From Acidobacteriota bacterium (GTDB taxonomy: Bacteria > Acidobacteriota > Terriglobia > Acidiferrales > UBA7541): a DNA stretch of 6,882 bases. The notes under the pieces were generated by a model. The model made no database searches, was not told the DNA's origin, and worked only from the letters and a program-made list of their open reading frames with translations. The position numbers and the translations under genes were made by a program. The stretch spans positions 1 to 6,882 of the forward strand of contig PMOP01000291.1 of assembly GCA_003161495.1 (NCBI GenBank). The letters run 5' to 3'. Numbering within the stretch: position 1 is the first letter of the stretch; every line of letters starts with the position of its first letter. Shown piece after piece: positions 1-5,474 of the stretch.

Positions 1-1128
1 GTGGTCCCTTTGCTCCTGATGCCCATGCTCACCATTGGCATGGGTGTTCTCTCCGTTGCCCTAGTAGGCCAGGCCAGGAAAGAAATACCGGAAGTCATGA
101 TTTTGGGCGGCGAGGATTCTCCTCGCGTAATGGCGGAACTCCGCGATTTGAAAGACGTGCGCGTGGTTCCCGCAAAACCGGATTACGCCGAAGAAATCTC
201 GAACAAGAAAATTCGCGCGGCGGTGGAAATCCCCCAAGGTTTCGATTCCAAGCTTGCCGCCGGCGAAACGGTGACCGTGCAAATTTACAAATACGAGGGC
301 GAATTGAAATCCGGCTTCGGGGCCGACCGCCTGCAACGATTTTTCCGCGAAGTGCGCGACCGGACCATTCGCGAGCACCTTCAGGCGCGCAAGCTTCCGG
401 AAACCCTGGCGCGTCCCTTTGACATTGTGGAGAGAAATGTCGTTGCGCCCGAAAAAGTAGGAGGCGCGCTCCTCGGAGGGATTGTTCCCTACTTCGTCAT
501 TCTGCTGTGCTTGACCGGGGCGATGTACCCGGCCATGGATCTGACTGCGGGCGAAAAAGAACGCGGCACCATTGAAACGATTCTTTGCAGCCCGGTCTCG
601 CGAACGCATCTGGTCCTCGGAAAATTCCTGATGGTGCTCACGGCTTCCATTGCCACGGCAGCTCTGTCGATCGCCTCCATGGCGGCTTCCTTTGGCGCGA
701 GCAAGAAGATGCTTCTCGCCATGACGTACGGAGCCACGGGCGCCGCATTGCAGATCACCATCACGGGAAAAGCCATCTTTTCCATATTTTTGGTCGTGCT
801 GCCCCTGGCGGTATTTTTTTCCGCGGCCCTCTTGGCCCTTTCCCTTTTTGCCAAGAGCTTCAAGGAAGCGCAGAGCTATATTTCTCCGTTGATGATCGTC
901 GCAGTCTTGCCGGCAGTGGCCGCGCTTTTGCCCGGTGTGGAGTTGACCGCGGCGCTGGCGGTCGTGCCCGTGCTGAACACCAGCCTAGTCAGCAAGGAAA
1001 TTATCGGTGGCACATATCACTGGAACTTGATCGCGCTGATTTTTCTTTCCTCCAGCGTGTATGCGGCGGCCGCCCTGACTATCGCGGTAAAATTATTTCA
1101 GCGGGAAGATGTGCTGTTCAGGACTTGA
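1..1128 (+). CDS. ABC-2 type transporter permease, NatB-like (5' end outside window)
   Basis: Membrane subunit of an ABC exporter of the ABC-2/NatB type, which works with a separate ATP-binding subunit (not in this window); the substrate is unknown. The visible 375 residues begin inside the first membrane segment (PLLLMPML at residues 3-10), so the true start is probably upstream and the GTG at base 1 is unlikely to be it. A long extracytoplasmic domain follows (about residues 25-150), as in NatB-like proteins. A multi-span C-terminal half then has hydrophobic stretches near 156-180, 208-230, 257-285, 293-330 and 345-366. The motif EKERGTIETILCSPVSR (about 184-200), between spans 2 and 3, is the hallmark of this family. 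The C-terminus (FQREDVLF) looks natural, so the 3' end is intact. The reading frame has no breaks. Assignment to the NatB-like class is firm; sodium transport is not claimed. Confidence 0.9.
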   Translation: MVPLLLMPMLTIGMGVLSVALVGQARKEIPEVMILGGEDSPRVMAELRDLKDVRVVPAKPDYAEEISNKKIRAAVEIPQGFDSKLAAGETVTVQIYKYEGELKSGFGADRLQRFFREVRDRTIREHLQARKLPETLARPFDIVERNVVAPEKVGGALLGGIVPYFVILLCLTGAMYPAMDLTAGEKERGTIETILCSPVSRTHLVLGKFLMVLTASIATAALSIASMAASFGASKKMLLAMTYGATGAALQITITGKAIFSIFLVVLPLAVFFSAALLALSLFAKSFKEAQSYISPLMIVAVLPAVAALLPGVELTAALAVVPVLNTSLVSKEIIGGTYHWNLIALIFLSSSVYAAAALTIAVKLFQREDVLFRT

Positions 1129-1246
1129 TGAAAAAGATGGAAGGCAAAGAAGCGAGCGGGAGAATCGTATGGGTCGGTACAGGCGGACTTAATTTTTTCT
1201 TGCTTTCTGGGTCCGTGCCTCCGCGATTTTTGCTTCCCTCCGCCTA

Positions 1247-1327
1247 TCAAACGTGCCCTGCGGGCTCATGATGCTCGTCCCAGGCGTTGGAGAGCCGGCG
1301 GACGGTTTCGCGCAAACGTACGGCCAT
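1247..1327 (-). pseudogene. Possible remnant of a gene 3' end (26 codons)
   Basis: Read on the - strand, this stretch gives the C-terminus-like peptide MAVRLRETVRRLSNAWDEHH followed by EPAGHV and a TGA-TAG double stop. Its composition (RRL, NAW, DEHH) looks protein-like, and it ends convergent to the permease. An in-frame TAG lies two codons before the ATG, so it cannot extend further upstream in the present sequence. It may be the tail of a gene cut off when the neighbouring recombinase block arrived. Another - strand frame over the same bases is also open and charged (MSPQGTFDRRREAKIAEA, then a stop after eight more residues), which weakens the claim. I do not recognise either peptide. Confidence 0.25.
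1309..1321 (+). repeat. Left copy of imperfect inverted repeat CGCGCAAAcGTAC
   Basis: CGCGCAAACGTAC here matches the reverse complement of 4440-4451 (CGCGCAAAGTAC) except for one extra C. It lies just outside the 3' end of the recombinase gene. The two copies are about 3.1 kb apart in opposite orientation, near the two inferred island edges. Confidence 0.4.
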
Positions 1328-1343
1328 CGTCTACCTCGTCTAC
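1327..1343 (+). repeat. Short tandem repeat TCGTCTAC-C-TCGTCTAC
   Basis: Two exact copies of TCGTCTAC (1327-1334 and 1336-1343), separated by one C, overlap the recombinase stop codon (1340-1342 on the - strand). It could be a slippage product or a recombination-site core. I did not find a second copy of the pair at the right edge of the block. Confidence 0.5.
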
Positions 1344-2902
1344 AGATGTGCTTTCGGATGCGATTTCTCGTGTCTGCTCCTCCGGGCAGCTCTCAGCGAT
1401 GCCGCAACTTCGCAGAACCGCGAAATCTCGCTGATTCTCTTCCCTCGCTTCATCCATGAGTCGCTTATTTGGAATTTCTTAGTGCGGTCGATGTTAGGGA
1501 AAAGATGTAGATCAATGATCGCGGAATTGCTTTCATTCAGTCGAGCTAATAGTGTGATGAATTTGCGTTCGTGTCGGACTGGCTCGACTAACCATCGCCG
1601 CGTATTCTTATAAACTAATTGTGATCGGGCCATAAGTACCGATACGGTGAGCCGATCAAATAGCCGCAATCGACTTCGCCAATGGATTCCGGGCCTGATG
1701 ATCGACACGTCATTAGGAAACATTTCGGCAATCTGAGAGATAAGTTCCTCCCGAAGAGCCATCGTGCGTCGGCGCGTATCGGCTCCGCCAAGTCGATCAG
1801 GATGGCTATACCTTATTAGCTTGTATGCGTTTCGCAAGCTGCCGAATCGCCTGCTATATGTCCCTGGACTCATCACACCCGGCGAGTTCCTGATAGCGGA
1901 AAATGATAATTTACCTTCAGAAGAAAGCAAACGGCGCAAGTCGTCCAACAATTCTTCATTGGTCCTCTGGCAACGATGCAAGCCGATGACTTTCTGTGCT
2001 TCCGCGAATGTAGCAGGGTCGATGATCGGCTCAAAAGCTCCGGGTCGCAAAATCCATTCTGACTTTGGTACTTTTACAGCCGGAGTGTTGAGTTTCTTTG
2101 AAACTTGACCGAAGACAGCATACCCAACGTACTTCGGATGGGTGAGTATCATTCGCACTGCCGAGAAATCCCATCTGGAATGACCTGGCCGTGGGATGCC
2201 TTGAGCGTTGAGTTTACGAGCGATAGAGCAAATAGATCGCTTATCCGATACATACATTCGGTAGATATCCTTAACGGTCTGGAGTTCATGGGGAGGGCCG
2301 GGCACTAGGATTACACGGTCAGTTGCAATGCTCTTTCGCTCGCCAAGCGCCAACTGTTGCTTTAGAACACCAGACGCAGAGACAAGCATCCGTCGCAGTC
2401 CGTAACCGGGAACACCCCCTGCTTTGAATCCGAGAAGTGTCAGACGCTTATGCCCTGCGAACACTTTAACGCCTAATTCGCGGCTGAATTCTCCCGCCAT
2501 CGTTCTCTTCAATGCCTTCATGATGAGACTCGGAAGGCTGCCATCATTGGCAAATGTTTCGGCACAGTAATGCACCGGAACGCCTGCGGATTTGCATAAG
2601 AACTCGTAATGAGCTGCCTCATCTGTGTCTTGAAATCGTCCCCAGCGGCTAACATCGTAAACAAGGATTGCCCGGTAGGATGCAATGCCCGAAACCACAT
2701 CTTGCAAGAGTTGTTGAAGTCCGGCTCTACGTCTCAAAACTAGGCCACTCCTTGCTGTGTCCGAATATGTGCGGACAACCTCAAAACCCTGGGATTCCGC
2801 ATATTTTTGTATTGCTGTAGATTGGTTTTCGAGTGAGTACTGCTGATGTTCAGTGGACATACGAAGGTACTGAGCGGCAGGGACAAGTTGATTGGCAGTC
2901 AT
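1340..2902 (-). CDS. Large serine recombinase, 520 aa
   Basis: Site-specific DNA recombinase of the large serine family, which cuts and rejoins DNA through a phosphoserine link. The N-terminal resolvase domain (about 9-150) carries YLRMS with the presumed nucleophile Ser16, the conserved YDVSR (82-86) and the GEFSRE stretch (137-142). The Recombinase domain follows (about 165-305), with the typical SIARKLNAQGIP and MILTHPKYVGYAVFG. The C-terminal part has a MSPGTYSRRFGSLRNAYKLI motif (about 344-363) seen in a group of proteobacterial and acidobacterial recombinases, and ends in a charged tail. I see no cysteine-rich zinc ribbon or long coiled coil like those of phage integrases. The start at 2902 is chosen because AGGAGG lies four bases upstream; an ATG at 2926 would add eight residues but lacks such a site. 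The frame is intact with all key residues, so it is likely functional. Whether it moves this locus is inference. Confidence 0.92.
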   Translation of the reverse strand: MTANQLVPAAQYLRMSTEHQQYSLENQSTAIQKYAESQGFEVVRTYSDTARSGLVLRRRAGLQQLLQDVVSGIASYRAILVYDVSRWGRFQDTDEAAHYEFLCKSAGVPVHYCAETFANDGSLPSLIMKALKRTMAGEFSRELGVKVFAGHKRLTLLGFKAGGVPGYGLRRMLVSASGVLKQQLALGERKSIATDRVILVPGPPHELQTVKDIYRMYVSDKRSICSIARKLNAQGIPRPGHSRWDFSAVRMILTHPKYVGYAVFGQVSKKLNTPAVKVPKSEWILRPGAFEPIIDPATFAEAQKVIGLHRCQRTNEELLDDLRRLLSSEGKLSFSAIRNSPGVMSPGTYSRRFGSLRNAYKLIRYSHPDRLGGADTRRRTMALREELISQIAEMFPNDVSIIRPGIHWRSRLRLFDRLTVSVLMARSQLVYKNTRRWLVEPVRHERKFITLLARLNESNSAIIDLHLFPNIDRTKKFQISDSWMKRGKRISEISRFCEVAASLRAARRSRHEKSHPKAHL

Positions 2903-2906
2903 GGTG

Positions 2907-2912
2907 CCTCCT
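2907..2912 (-). promoter_or_regulatory. Ribosome binding site of the recombinase
   Basis: Read on the - strand this is a perfect AGGAGG followed by CACC and the ATG at 2902. It decides the start in favour of the 520-residue protein over the upstream ATG at 2926. Confidence 0.75.
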
Positions 2913-2926
2913 ATGGAGAGGCACAT

Positions 2927-2970
2927 CGGCTAGAATTGAAAATACTTTAGGAACAATTCAGCATTAGCCG
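2927..2970. repeat. Compound inverted repeat upstream of the recombinase
   Basis: CGGCTA-GAATTG (2927-2938) faces CAATTC (2954-2959) and TAGCCG (2965-2970). Both six-base arm pairs are perfect, with a 15-bp centre and an extra AGCAT between the two right arms. The 44-bp dyad sits about 25 bp upstream of the recombinase start. It could be a recombinase binding or attachment site, or an operator for the recombinase promoter. The size and position resemble serine recombinase sites, but no crossover dinucleotide can be named. Confidence 0.5.
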
Positions 2971-3028
2971 ACCGCACGCGTAAGAGCGGCGGACGATCTG
3001 ACAATTGGCCCCGCATGAAAGATCGCGC

Positions 3029-3721
3029 TTACTTTTGCAAGACAATATTCAAGAGGGAAGGATTGATGTGGAGACCGCCATCGTATCCAATGAAGCCGTT
3101 CTTGGTGAATTTTTTCATGAAGAAGTTGACTCTAGAACGCGTTGCCCCGATCATTTCCGCTAGCACCTCTTGCGATACCTTGGGAAGCTTCTTTACGGGT
3201 TCGTCCTGCCTGTTATACCGAGTGAGGAGCAGAAGGGCGCGTGCCAGGCGTTTCTCGGTAGAGTTGAAAAGCTGGTCGATCAAATCTTCCTCGATGCGGA
3301 TGTTCCGTAAAAGAATATGCGATATGAAACGGTCAGAAAATTCATGCTCCGTGTGGAGCAGGCGAATCATTTCGTTCCTTTCGATAACCAGTAGAGTCGC
3401 GGGTGTCATCGCGGTCGCCGTCCTCGTACGAAAGGACTGACCTGCTATGCCTCCCTCACCAAAATAGTTTCCTGGTCCAAGCACCGCCACGATTGCCTCT
3501 TTGCCATGCTCATTGATAACAGACAGCCTCACGCTGCCTCGTTGAATGTACAGCACAGTAGTAGCGGGGTCACCTTGAGAGTAAATTCTCTGCCTTGTTC
3601 CATATTCCACAACCCTTCTCGTCATGCCTGTCGGGTCAAGAGAACCCCAGGCATTGAAGGCGCTCCTTTCCCTGATTTTGATTTTGGTATTAGCATGCCG
3701 TGAATATGTTACTTTCTTCAT
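3029..3721 (-). CDS. Crp/Fnr-family transcriptional regulator, 230 aa
   Basis: Cytoplasmic DNA-binding regulator. The N-terminal cyclic-nucleotide-binding-like beta barrel (about 35-125) shows IYSQGDPATTVLYIQRGSVR and the GPGNYFGEGGIAGQ turn (about 82-95). A long dimer helix (about 127-160, RNIRIEEDLIDQLFNS) leads to a winged helix (about 178-225), with the HTH at VSQEVLAEMIGATRSRVNFF. There is no cysteine, so it is not an iron-sulfur FNR, and the ligand is unknown. The recognition helix reads TRSRVNFFMKK, unlike the RE..R pattern of E. coli CRP. I start at 3721 because the family barrel begins shortly after; the frame stays open to 3937, but that extension is promoter-like and does not resemble the family. 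A start at 3748 is also possible. No strong ribosome site is visible for either. It lies upstream of the recombinase on the same strand, 126 bp apart. The 3' end looks complete (LLNIVL). Confidence 0.88.
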   Translation of the reverse strand: MKKVTYSRHANTKIKIRERSAFNAWGSLDPTGMTRRVVEYGTRQRIYSQGDPATTVLYIQRGSVRLSVINEHGKEAIVAVLGPGNYFGEGGIAGQSFRTRTATAMTPATLLVIERNEMIRLLHTEHEFSDRFISHILLRNIRIEEDLIDQLFNSTEKRLARALLLLTRYNRQDEPVKKLPKVSQEVLAEMIGATRSRVNFFMKKFTKNGFIGYDGGLHINPSLLNIVLQK

Positions 3722-3738
3722 AAATATCGTTACTGGAG

Positions 3739-3768
3739 ATCCTAACATAACTAAGCAATACAAGTCAC
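3739..3768 (-). promoter_or_regulatory. Weak candidate promoter for the Crp/Fnr gene
   Basis: On the - strand GTGACT (3768-3763) and TAGGAT (3744-3739) are 18 bp apart, each matching four of six bases of the sigma-70 consensus boxes. Transcription would begin about ten bases before the ATG at 3721, so the leader would be almost absent, which fits the lack of a ribosome site. The -35-like box overlaps the palindrome at 3764-3778. Confidence 0.25.
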
Positions 3769-3778
3769 TATGTGTGAC
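3764..3778. promoter_or_regulatory. Palindromic operator candidate near the Crp/Fnr gene
   Basis: GTCAC-TATGT-GTGAC is a perfect 5-bp inverted repeat with a five-base centre, 43-57 bp upstream of the Crp/Fnr start codon. It shares the core GTCA-N7-TGAC with the second palindrome at 3865-3881. Crp/Fnr proteins bind such dyads as dimers and often control their own genes, so autoregulation is a reasonable inference. The overlap with the candidate -35 box would favour repression. Confidence 0.45.
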
Positions 3779-3864
3779 ATATTTGCGGTGATGTATATTA
3801 ATACACTGGATAACAGACAGAGAAGCGCGGTGGGCGCCCTTGTGAAGTCTGATTTGAGCAGCTC

Positions 3865-3881
3865 TGTCATGTAAAATGACA
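3865..3881. promoter_or_regulatory. Second palindromic operator candidate, near the HTH/zinc-ribbon gene
   Basis: TGTCAT-GTAAA-ATGACA is a perfect 6-bp inverted repeat with a five-base centre. It has the same GTCA-N7-TGAC core as the dyad at 3764-3778, and their centres are 102 bp apart. It lies seven bases before a TTGACG hexamer that may be the -35 box of the divergent gene, a position from which Crp-type proteins often activate. The binding protein is inferred, not shown. Confidence 0.45.
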
Positions 3882-3887
3882 AATATG

Positions 3888-3916
3888 TTGACGGCCACAT
3901 AGGAATGGCGTATGTA
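3888..3916 (+). promoter_or_regulatory. Candidate promoter for the HTH/zinc-ribbon gene
   Basis: TTGACG (3888-3893) matches five of six bases of the -35 consensus. TATGTA (3911-3916), 17 bp further on, is a poor -10 box (three of six). Such a weak -10 would fit an activator-dependent promoter. Transcription would start near 3924, about 80 bases ahead of the ATG at 4004. Confidence 0.3.
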
Positions 3917-4003
3917 TCTTCTAATTATTCGGGGCAAATGCGAACATCTTGAAATCTATATTGCCTTCGACTGAAGGAAAATCGTCGGCTAAAGAGGCGG
4001 GGT

Positions 4004-4396
4004 ATGAAAAAATCGCCAACCGCACAATGCGCAGAGGCAGTGTCGCTTTTCAGAGGACTCTACGCCCGAGTGGCCCATAAATTGGGGGTCGATGCCTCGT
4101 ACGTCAGTCGCATAGCTCGCGGGGAGCGGAAATCCAAAGCTACTGAGAAAGCTATCGCAAAGGAATTCAAAAAGGCGGTGTCAGTTATGAGAAACGGGTC
4201 AGACCTATCTAGAAAGAAGCAATATGTAGTGGTAGCGCTGCGATGCCCTCGCTGTAAGACACAGCAAAAGATTCATATTGTTGCTCGTCCCGGATTGGGA
4301 AGATTGGGCGGTGGGAGAGTCGCATGTATCAATTGTGACAATCGTTTCAAAGTAACGATTCCCGACAAGATTATTCGTGGACCGTTTCCGGCATGA
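4004..4396 (+). CDS. Small HTH plus zinc-ribbon protein, 130 aa
   Basis: Probable nucleic-acid-binding protein of unknown role. The N-terminal part (about 10-60) contains a Cro/XRE-like helix-turn-helix, LYARVAHKLGVDASYVSRIA, followed by the basic stretch RGERKSK. After a short linker, a C-terminal domain (about 76-120) has two CxxC knuckles, CPRC at 81-84 and CINC at 108-111, separated by a basic glycine-rich segment. This is the pattern of a four-cysteine zinc ribbon. The tail IPDKIIRGPFPA looks like a natural family end, and I recall similar architecture in acidobacterial hypothetical proteins. AGAGGCGGGG just before the ATG serves as the ribosome site. The gene is transcribed away from the Crp/Fnr gene, shares its intergenic region with two palindromes, and ends 14 bp from the stop of the convergent truncated kinase. 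It could be a regulator or an adaptor that binds DNA or RNA; the sequence does not decide. Confidence 0.8.
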   Translation: MKKSPTAQCAEAVSLFRGLYARVAHKLGVDASYVSRIARGERKSKATEKAIAKEFKKAVSVMRNGSDLSRKKQYVVVALRCPRCKTQQKIHIVARPGLGRLGGGRVACINCDNRFKVTIPDKIIRGPFPA

Positions 4397-4410
4397 TGTT
4401 GTTTTCATTC

Positions 4411-5076
4411 CTATGCCATTACCTGATTCGCTTTGCGTTGTACTTTGCGCGCGGCGCGGGCAATTTGGGGGAGGATGAAGTCAACCGACACACCACACAA
4501 AATGGCCCGGGAGAGCCGCAATTGAGCGTGCAATTCCTCCGCGGCCAGTTCGGTGCGGCGGACGTTACGATGGTGCCGGACCACCAAAGAAATTTCATCC
4601 GCCCGGCCACGCAGCGCTTCCATATCCAATTCTCCCGGCGGCCGCGCATAACCTACCATGGCCAGCCCAAACGTTTGGCCGCGCTCGCGCAGCGGTATCC
4701 ACACTGCGCTGTGCATTCCGATCAGTGGGCCCAGATAGACGGACGTCTCGCCCTTAATGAATTCCACCTGCAGGGGGCTCGTGCTTTCCAGCGCCGCCCG
4801 CAAAAAAGGTGTCGAGACATCCAGCCTCTTCCATTGTTCGGGGATGGGACCGGATACCCCTTCCACGACACAGCCGGTGCCCGCTTCTCCCCTCCGATCC
4901 CCAGATAGCCACAGCCCGACACGATCCGCATCCGCCGCGTCCAGTAGCGCCCTTGCTCCCAGACGGAGCAACTGACTAAGCGGTTCCCCTCTCGCTGCGG
5001 CAAGGACCGACGCGCTGGCCTGTTCTCCGGCCCCGCGTCCTCCTCTCCATTTCCATATCCAGCCAGCCGCCGGCAT
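4411..5076 (-). CDS. GAF-domain sensor kinase, truncated after the GAF domain
   Basis: N-terminal part of a cytoplasmic sensor histidine kinase. About residues 29-170 form a GAF domain (PLSQLLRLGARALLDAADAD, then VGLWL, GPLIGMHSAVWIPLRERG and FGLAMVGYARPPGELD). A charged helix follows at about 170-192, and then the start of another module (ILCGVSVDFILPQIARAAR, 192-210). After Arg210 comes an unfamiliar tail, KVQRKANQVMA, and a stop. The HisKA/dimerisation and HATPase modules expected in such a kinase are missing, so it cannot phosphorylate. The start at 5076 is chosen because GGGGG precedes the ATG by five bases and it lies 8 bp after the stop of the small membrane protein. The frame stays open further upstream to 5412, but there it overlaps that membrane gene. 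The break coincides with the edge of the AT-richer block, so loss of the 3' half by insertion or deletion is the likely cause. Kinase identity is inferred from the locus and from family memory. Confidence 0.7.
   Translation of the reverse strand: MPAAGWIWKWRGGRGAGEQASASVLAAARGEPLSQLLRLGARALLDAADADRVGLWLSGDRRGEAGTGCVVEGVSGPIPEQWKRLDVSTPFLRAALESTSPLQVEFIKGETSVYLGPLIGMHSAVWIPLRERGQTFGLAMVGYARPPGELDMEALRGRADEISLVVRHHRNVRRTELAAEELHAQLRLSRAILCGVSVDFILPQIARAARKVQRKANQVMA
4440..4451 (-). repeat. Right copy of imperfect inverted repeat CGCGCAAAGTAC
   Basis: The - strand reads CGCGCAAAGTAC, partner of 1309-1321 with one base deleted. It falls exactly at the codons where the truncated kinase leaves its recognisable sequence. 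Confidence 0.4.
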
Positions 5077-5084
5077 TCTGCCCC

Positions 5085-5201
5085 CTACAGCTTCATCCAT
5101 AGAATTAGATAGCTCAGCAACAGGGCGGTACCAATCGTGACAATCACCGTGATCGCCTCGCGGACCACGCGGTAGTGCAAGAAAAATGCTCGACGGATCA
5201 T
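5085..5201 (-). CDS. Small single-span membrane protein, 38 aa
   Basis: A very short gene with clear signals. Its product starts MIRRAFFLHYRVVREA and has one strongly hydrophobic stretch at about 17-35 (ITVIVTIGTALLLSYLIL), ending WMKL. The positively charged N-terminus predicts that the N-terminal end stays in the cytoplasm. GGGAGGG six bases before the ATG is a good ribosome site. The stop is 8 bp upstream of the kinase start, so the two genes are almost certainly co-transcribed and may be translationally coupled. I do not recognise a named family. A membrane anchor, partner or modulator for the soluble GAF kinase is an inference from position. The same bases are open in other frames, but only this frame has a membrane span plus a ribosome site. 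Confidence 0.7.
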   Translation of the reverse strand: MIRRAFFLHYRVVREAITVIVTIGTALLLSYLILWMKL

Positions 5202-5226
5202 GGCACCCTCCCGTCACCATTTGCCT

Positions 5227-5242
5227 TGCACCACAGTGGCCA
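5227..5242 (-). promoter_or_regulatory. Weak sigma-54-like promoter for the small-TM/kinase operon
   Basis: The - strand reads TGGCCACTGTGGTGCA. The GG and GC pairs have the ten-base spacing of -24/-12 promoters, and eight of the twelve defined consensus bases match (TGGC and TGCA). Transcription would start near 5217, leaving a short leader that still contains the ribosome site at 5206-5212. The adjacent regulator is a sigma-54 activator, which makes the match more believable. In GC-rich sequence such partial matches also arise by chance. Confidence 0.3.
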
Positions 5243-5474
5243 ATAGGCTGTCCAATGCAACTCGTCAGGAATGAATGCGTTGCGCGTCCCGTGGAAACCG
5301 TGCCGAGCTTCGCTTTCCCATCCCGAAACTCACGGGCAGGCCGATTCCCGGATAGGAATTCGGGGGGGCGCGCTATCGCGGAACTTTGCAACGGAACATT
5401 CCCCGCAACCACCCCGTCCTTTCCACGGAAACGGACCGGAATTCTCGCGGACGGATCTCCAAATTTATTAACTT

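Larger units (their letters stand above)
1129..1339. other. Intergenic region between permease and recombinase
   Basis: No confident gene. A + strand ORF of 47 codons starts with an ATG that overlaps the permease stop by one base (1128-1271), but its product has no recognisable domain. On the - strand a 26-codon protein-like stretch ends at 1247 (listed separately). An imperfect inverted pair, AGGCGGAC (1181-1188) and GTCCGTGCCT (1211-1220), flanks a T-rich loop and is followed by CCGCGATTTTT. It could be a weak terminator, but the arms pair only with a two-base bulge. The left edge of the AT-richer block falls here. Confidence 0.5.
1309..4451. mobile_element. Candidate recombinase-bearing island (ends inferred)
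   Basis: The block contains a large serine recombinase, a Crp/Fnr regulator and a HTH/zinc-ribbon protein. It reads as more AT-rich than the GC-rich permease on its left and the two-component genes on its right. On the right, the kinase gene loses its expected continuation at about 4450. On the left, a gene scrap ends near 1327. The imperfect inverted repeat CGCGCAAAcGTAC (1309-1321) and its partner GTACTTTGCGCG (4440-4451) lie at these two edges. I see no target-site duplication. Large serine integrases normally leave hybrid att sites rather than terminal inverted repeats, so the boundary assignment is tentative. A patchwork of separate events is possible. Confidence 0.3.

Noticed and set aside
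1128..1271. 47-codon + strand ORF whose ATG overlaps the permease stop by one base
   Set aside because: The overlap suggests coupling, but the peptide has no recognisable domain and it is antisense to the - strand scrap. The apparent longer frame from 585 is a shadow of the permease.
1266..1457. 63-codon - strand ORF
   Set aside because: Mostly a shadow of the recombinase C-terminus in another frame, with no domain of its own.
3764..3778. Reading the dyad as a classical CRP or FNR site
   Set aside because: The CRP consensus is TGTGA-N6-TCACA and that of FNR is TTGAT-N4-ATCAA; here the half-sites are GTCAC and GTGAC in the opposite sense, so neither fits.
3722..3937. 72-codon N-terminal extension of the Crp/Fnr frame
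   Set aside because: The frame is open, but the extension does not resemble the family, is AT-rich and contains both palindromes and promoter-like boxes.
1309..4451. Idea that the island is an invertible segment that restores the kinase when flipped
   Set aside because: Joining the kinase frame to the inverted left end reads into antisense recombinase sequence, not a kinase continuation.
4393..4908. 171-codon + strand ORF opposite the kinase
   Set aside because: Antisense shadow of the GAF gene, typical of GC-rich coding sequence.
5077..5412. 112-codon N-terminal extension of the kinase frame
   Set aside because: It overlaps the better supported small membrane gene and reads as low-complexity GC-rich noise; the ATG at 5076 has its own ribosome site.
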